Shown in pieces: positions 5,643 to 6,125 of a stretch of 6,125 nt of DNA. Source of the DNA: an uncultured bacterium (GTDB taxonomy: Bacteria > Fidelibacterota > Marinisomatia > Marinisomatales > UBA1611); contig CALKMQ010000188.1 in assembly GCA_938092125.1 (NCBI GenBank), positions 1 to 6,125 on the forward strand. The letters run 5' to 3'. The notes below the pieces were generated by a model. That model was not told the origin of the DNA. It saw nothing but the letters and a program-made list of their open reading frames with translations, and did no database searches. A program made the translations under genes and the position numbers. The number at the start of each line of letters is the position of its first letter. Positions within the stretch are counted from its first letter, which is position 1.

Positions 5643-6125
5643 TTAACCCTCTTCTGCCATAATTTTACTTATATCCATACCAAAATGAAGTCCCATAGAA
5701 CTGAGTTTATCAACTAATTCGGTAAGCGATTTCCTTCCAAAGTTTTTATATTTCAACATTTGGTTTTCTTCCTTACTCACTAATTCATAAATATACTTGA
5801 TGCCAGCTGCTTGCAAACAATTAAAACTCCTAACTGATAGCTCCATTTCATCAATTGCCTGGTTTAATAGGTTACGCAATGCTAATGTTTCATCGGAAAC
5901 ACCTTTTGAGATTTCTAAAATTTCCGGATTTGCAATTGCTTCAACAAATTTTAAATGTTCTCTTATGTATGTAGCAGAATAGCTAATAGCATCCTTAGGC
6001 GAAATTGAACCATCTGTTTGTACATTCATAGTCAAAATCTCAATAGGTTCTTTTGCACCTGGAACAGGCTTAACGTCATAGGTGACTTTTGTTACAGGAT
6101 TAAATATGCTATCAATGGAAAGAGT
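5643..6125 (-). CDS. rpoA: DNA-directed RNA polymerase subunit alpha, C-terminal part (5' end outside window)
   Basis: The frame is open from the right edge to the TAA at 5645-5643, giving the last 160 residues. The visible part starts in the N-terminal assembly domain (SIDSIFNPVTKVTYDVKPVPG, then TDGSISPKDAISY) and continues through a linker (about 60-88) into the alpha-CTD. The CTD keeps the DNA-contact residues of E. coli: VRSFNCLQAAGI contains Arg99 and Asn102, equivalent to Arg265 and Asn268. FGRKSLTE contains Lys132 and Glu136, equivalent to Lys298 and Glu302, and the spacing between the two blocks is identical. It should therefore bind UP elements and activators normally. The ending GLHFGMDISKIMAEEG resembles the GLxFGMD endings of Bacteroidota/Marinimicrobia-type alpha subunits. 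The TTG and ATG codons near 6030 are internal, since homology continues upstream of them to the window edge. Confidence 0.98.
   Translation of the reverse strand, partial: TLSIDSIFNPVTKVTYDVKPVPGAKEPIEILTMNVQTDGSISPKDAISYSATYIREHLKFVEAIANPEILEISKGVSDETLALRNLLNQAIDEMELSVRSFNCLQAAGIKYIYELVSKEENQMLKYKNFGRKSLTELVDKLSSMGLHFGMDISKIMAEEG
5647..5651 (-). promoter_or_regulatory. Shine-Dalgarno of rplQ within the end of rpoA
   Basis: The minus strand reads GAGGG, then 8 nt containing the rpoA TAA, then ATG of rplQ. The ribosome site lies inside the last rpoA codons, which favours coupled translation of the two genes and confirms the 5638 start. Confidence 0.75.

Noticed and set aside
5346..5982. Plus-strand frames (5346-5549, 5797-5982) opposite rplQ and rpoA
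   Set aside because: These are shadows of highly conserved ribosomal and polymerase genes.
6021..6035. Internal TTG/ATG as the start of a short alpha-CTD-only protein
   Set aside because: Alpha N-terminal-domain homology continues without a break upstream to the window edge, so this is simply truncated rpoA.
1..6125. CRISPR arrays, tRNA or rRNA genes, insertion sequences, attachment sites
   Set aside because: No regularly spaced repeats, tRNA-like cloverleaf, transposase or terminal inverted repeats were seen on reading both strands.

Overview
The window comes from an AT-rich bacterial chromosome (about one third G+C by eye). The RNA polymerase alpha C-terminal domain and ribosomal protein L17 at the right end look most like those of marine, low-GC members of the Neomarinimicrobiota (SAR406/Marinimicrobia) and neighbouring groups. 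That assignment is recalled family resemblance and not a search result, so treat it as tentative.

Almost everything is on the minus strand and reads from right to left. At the right edge is the 3' part of rpoA (5643-6125, running off the window), followed 4 nt later by rplQ (5234-5638). This is the conserved end of the S13-S11-S4-alpha-L17 operon. With only 27 nt between them and no visible terminator, rplQ is followed by a secreted GH10-like glycosyl hydrolase (4100-5206). Then come hutU, urocanate hydratase (2445-4091; 8 nt gap), and hutI, imidazolonepropionase (1227-2435; 9 nt gap). Two small envelope genes close the series: a secreted protein of unknown function (736-1185) and a two-helix DUF350-type membrane protein (493-726), whose strong Shine-Dalgarno sequence overlaps the stop codon of the gene before it.

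A perfect-stem hairpin at 441-466, flanked by A and T runs, ends the minus-strand series. It also ends a convergent plus-strand gene (1-438, 5' end missing) that encodes the C-terminal part of a DUF92 integral membrane protein, the family that includes plant phytyl-phosphate kinase VTE6.

HutU and HutI catalyse consecutive steps of histidine breakdown: urocanate to imidazolonepropionate to N-formiminoglutamate. HutH (histidine to urocanate) and the enzymes that process formiminoglutamate are not in the window, so the pathway is completed elsewhere or starts from imported urocanate. The main contextual oddity is that catabolic and envelope genes sit directly behind the ribosomal alpha operon with no visible terminator. 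There are no RNA genes, mobile elements, CRISPR arrays or gene-free stretches over 300 bases, and I see no clear sign of a wholly new multi-gene system. The least explained part is the secreted protein plus DUF350 pair.
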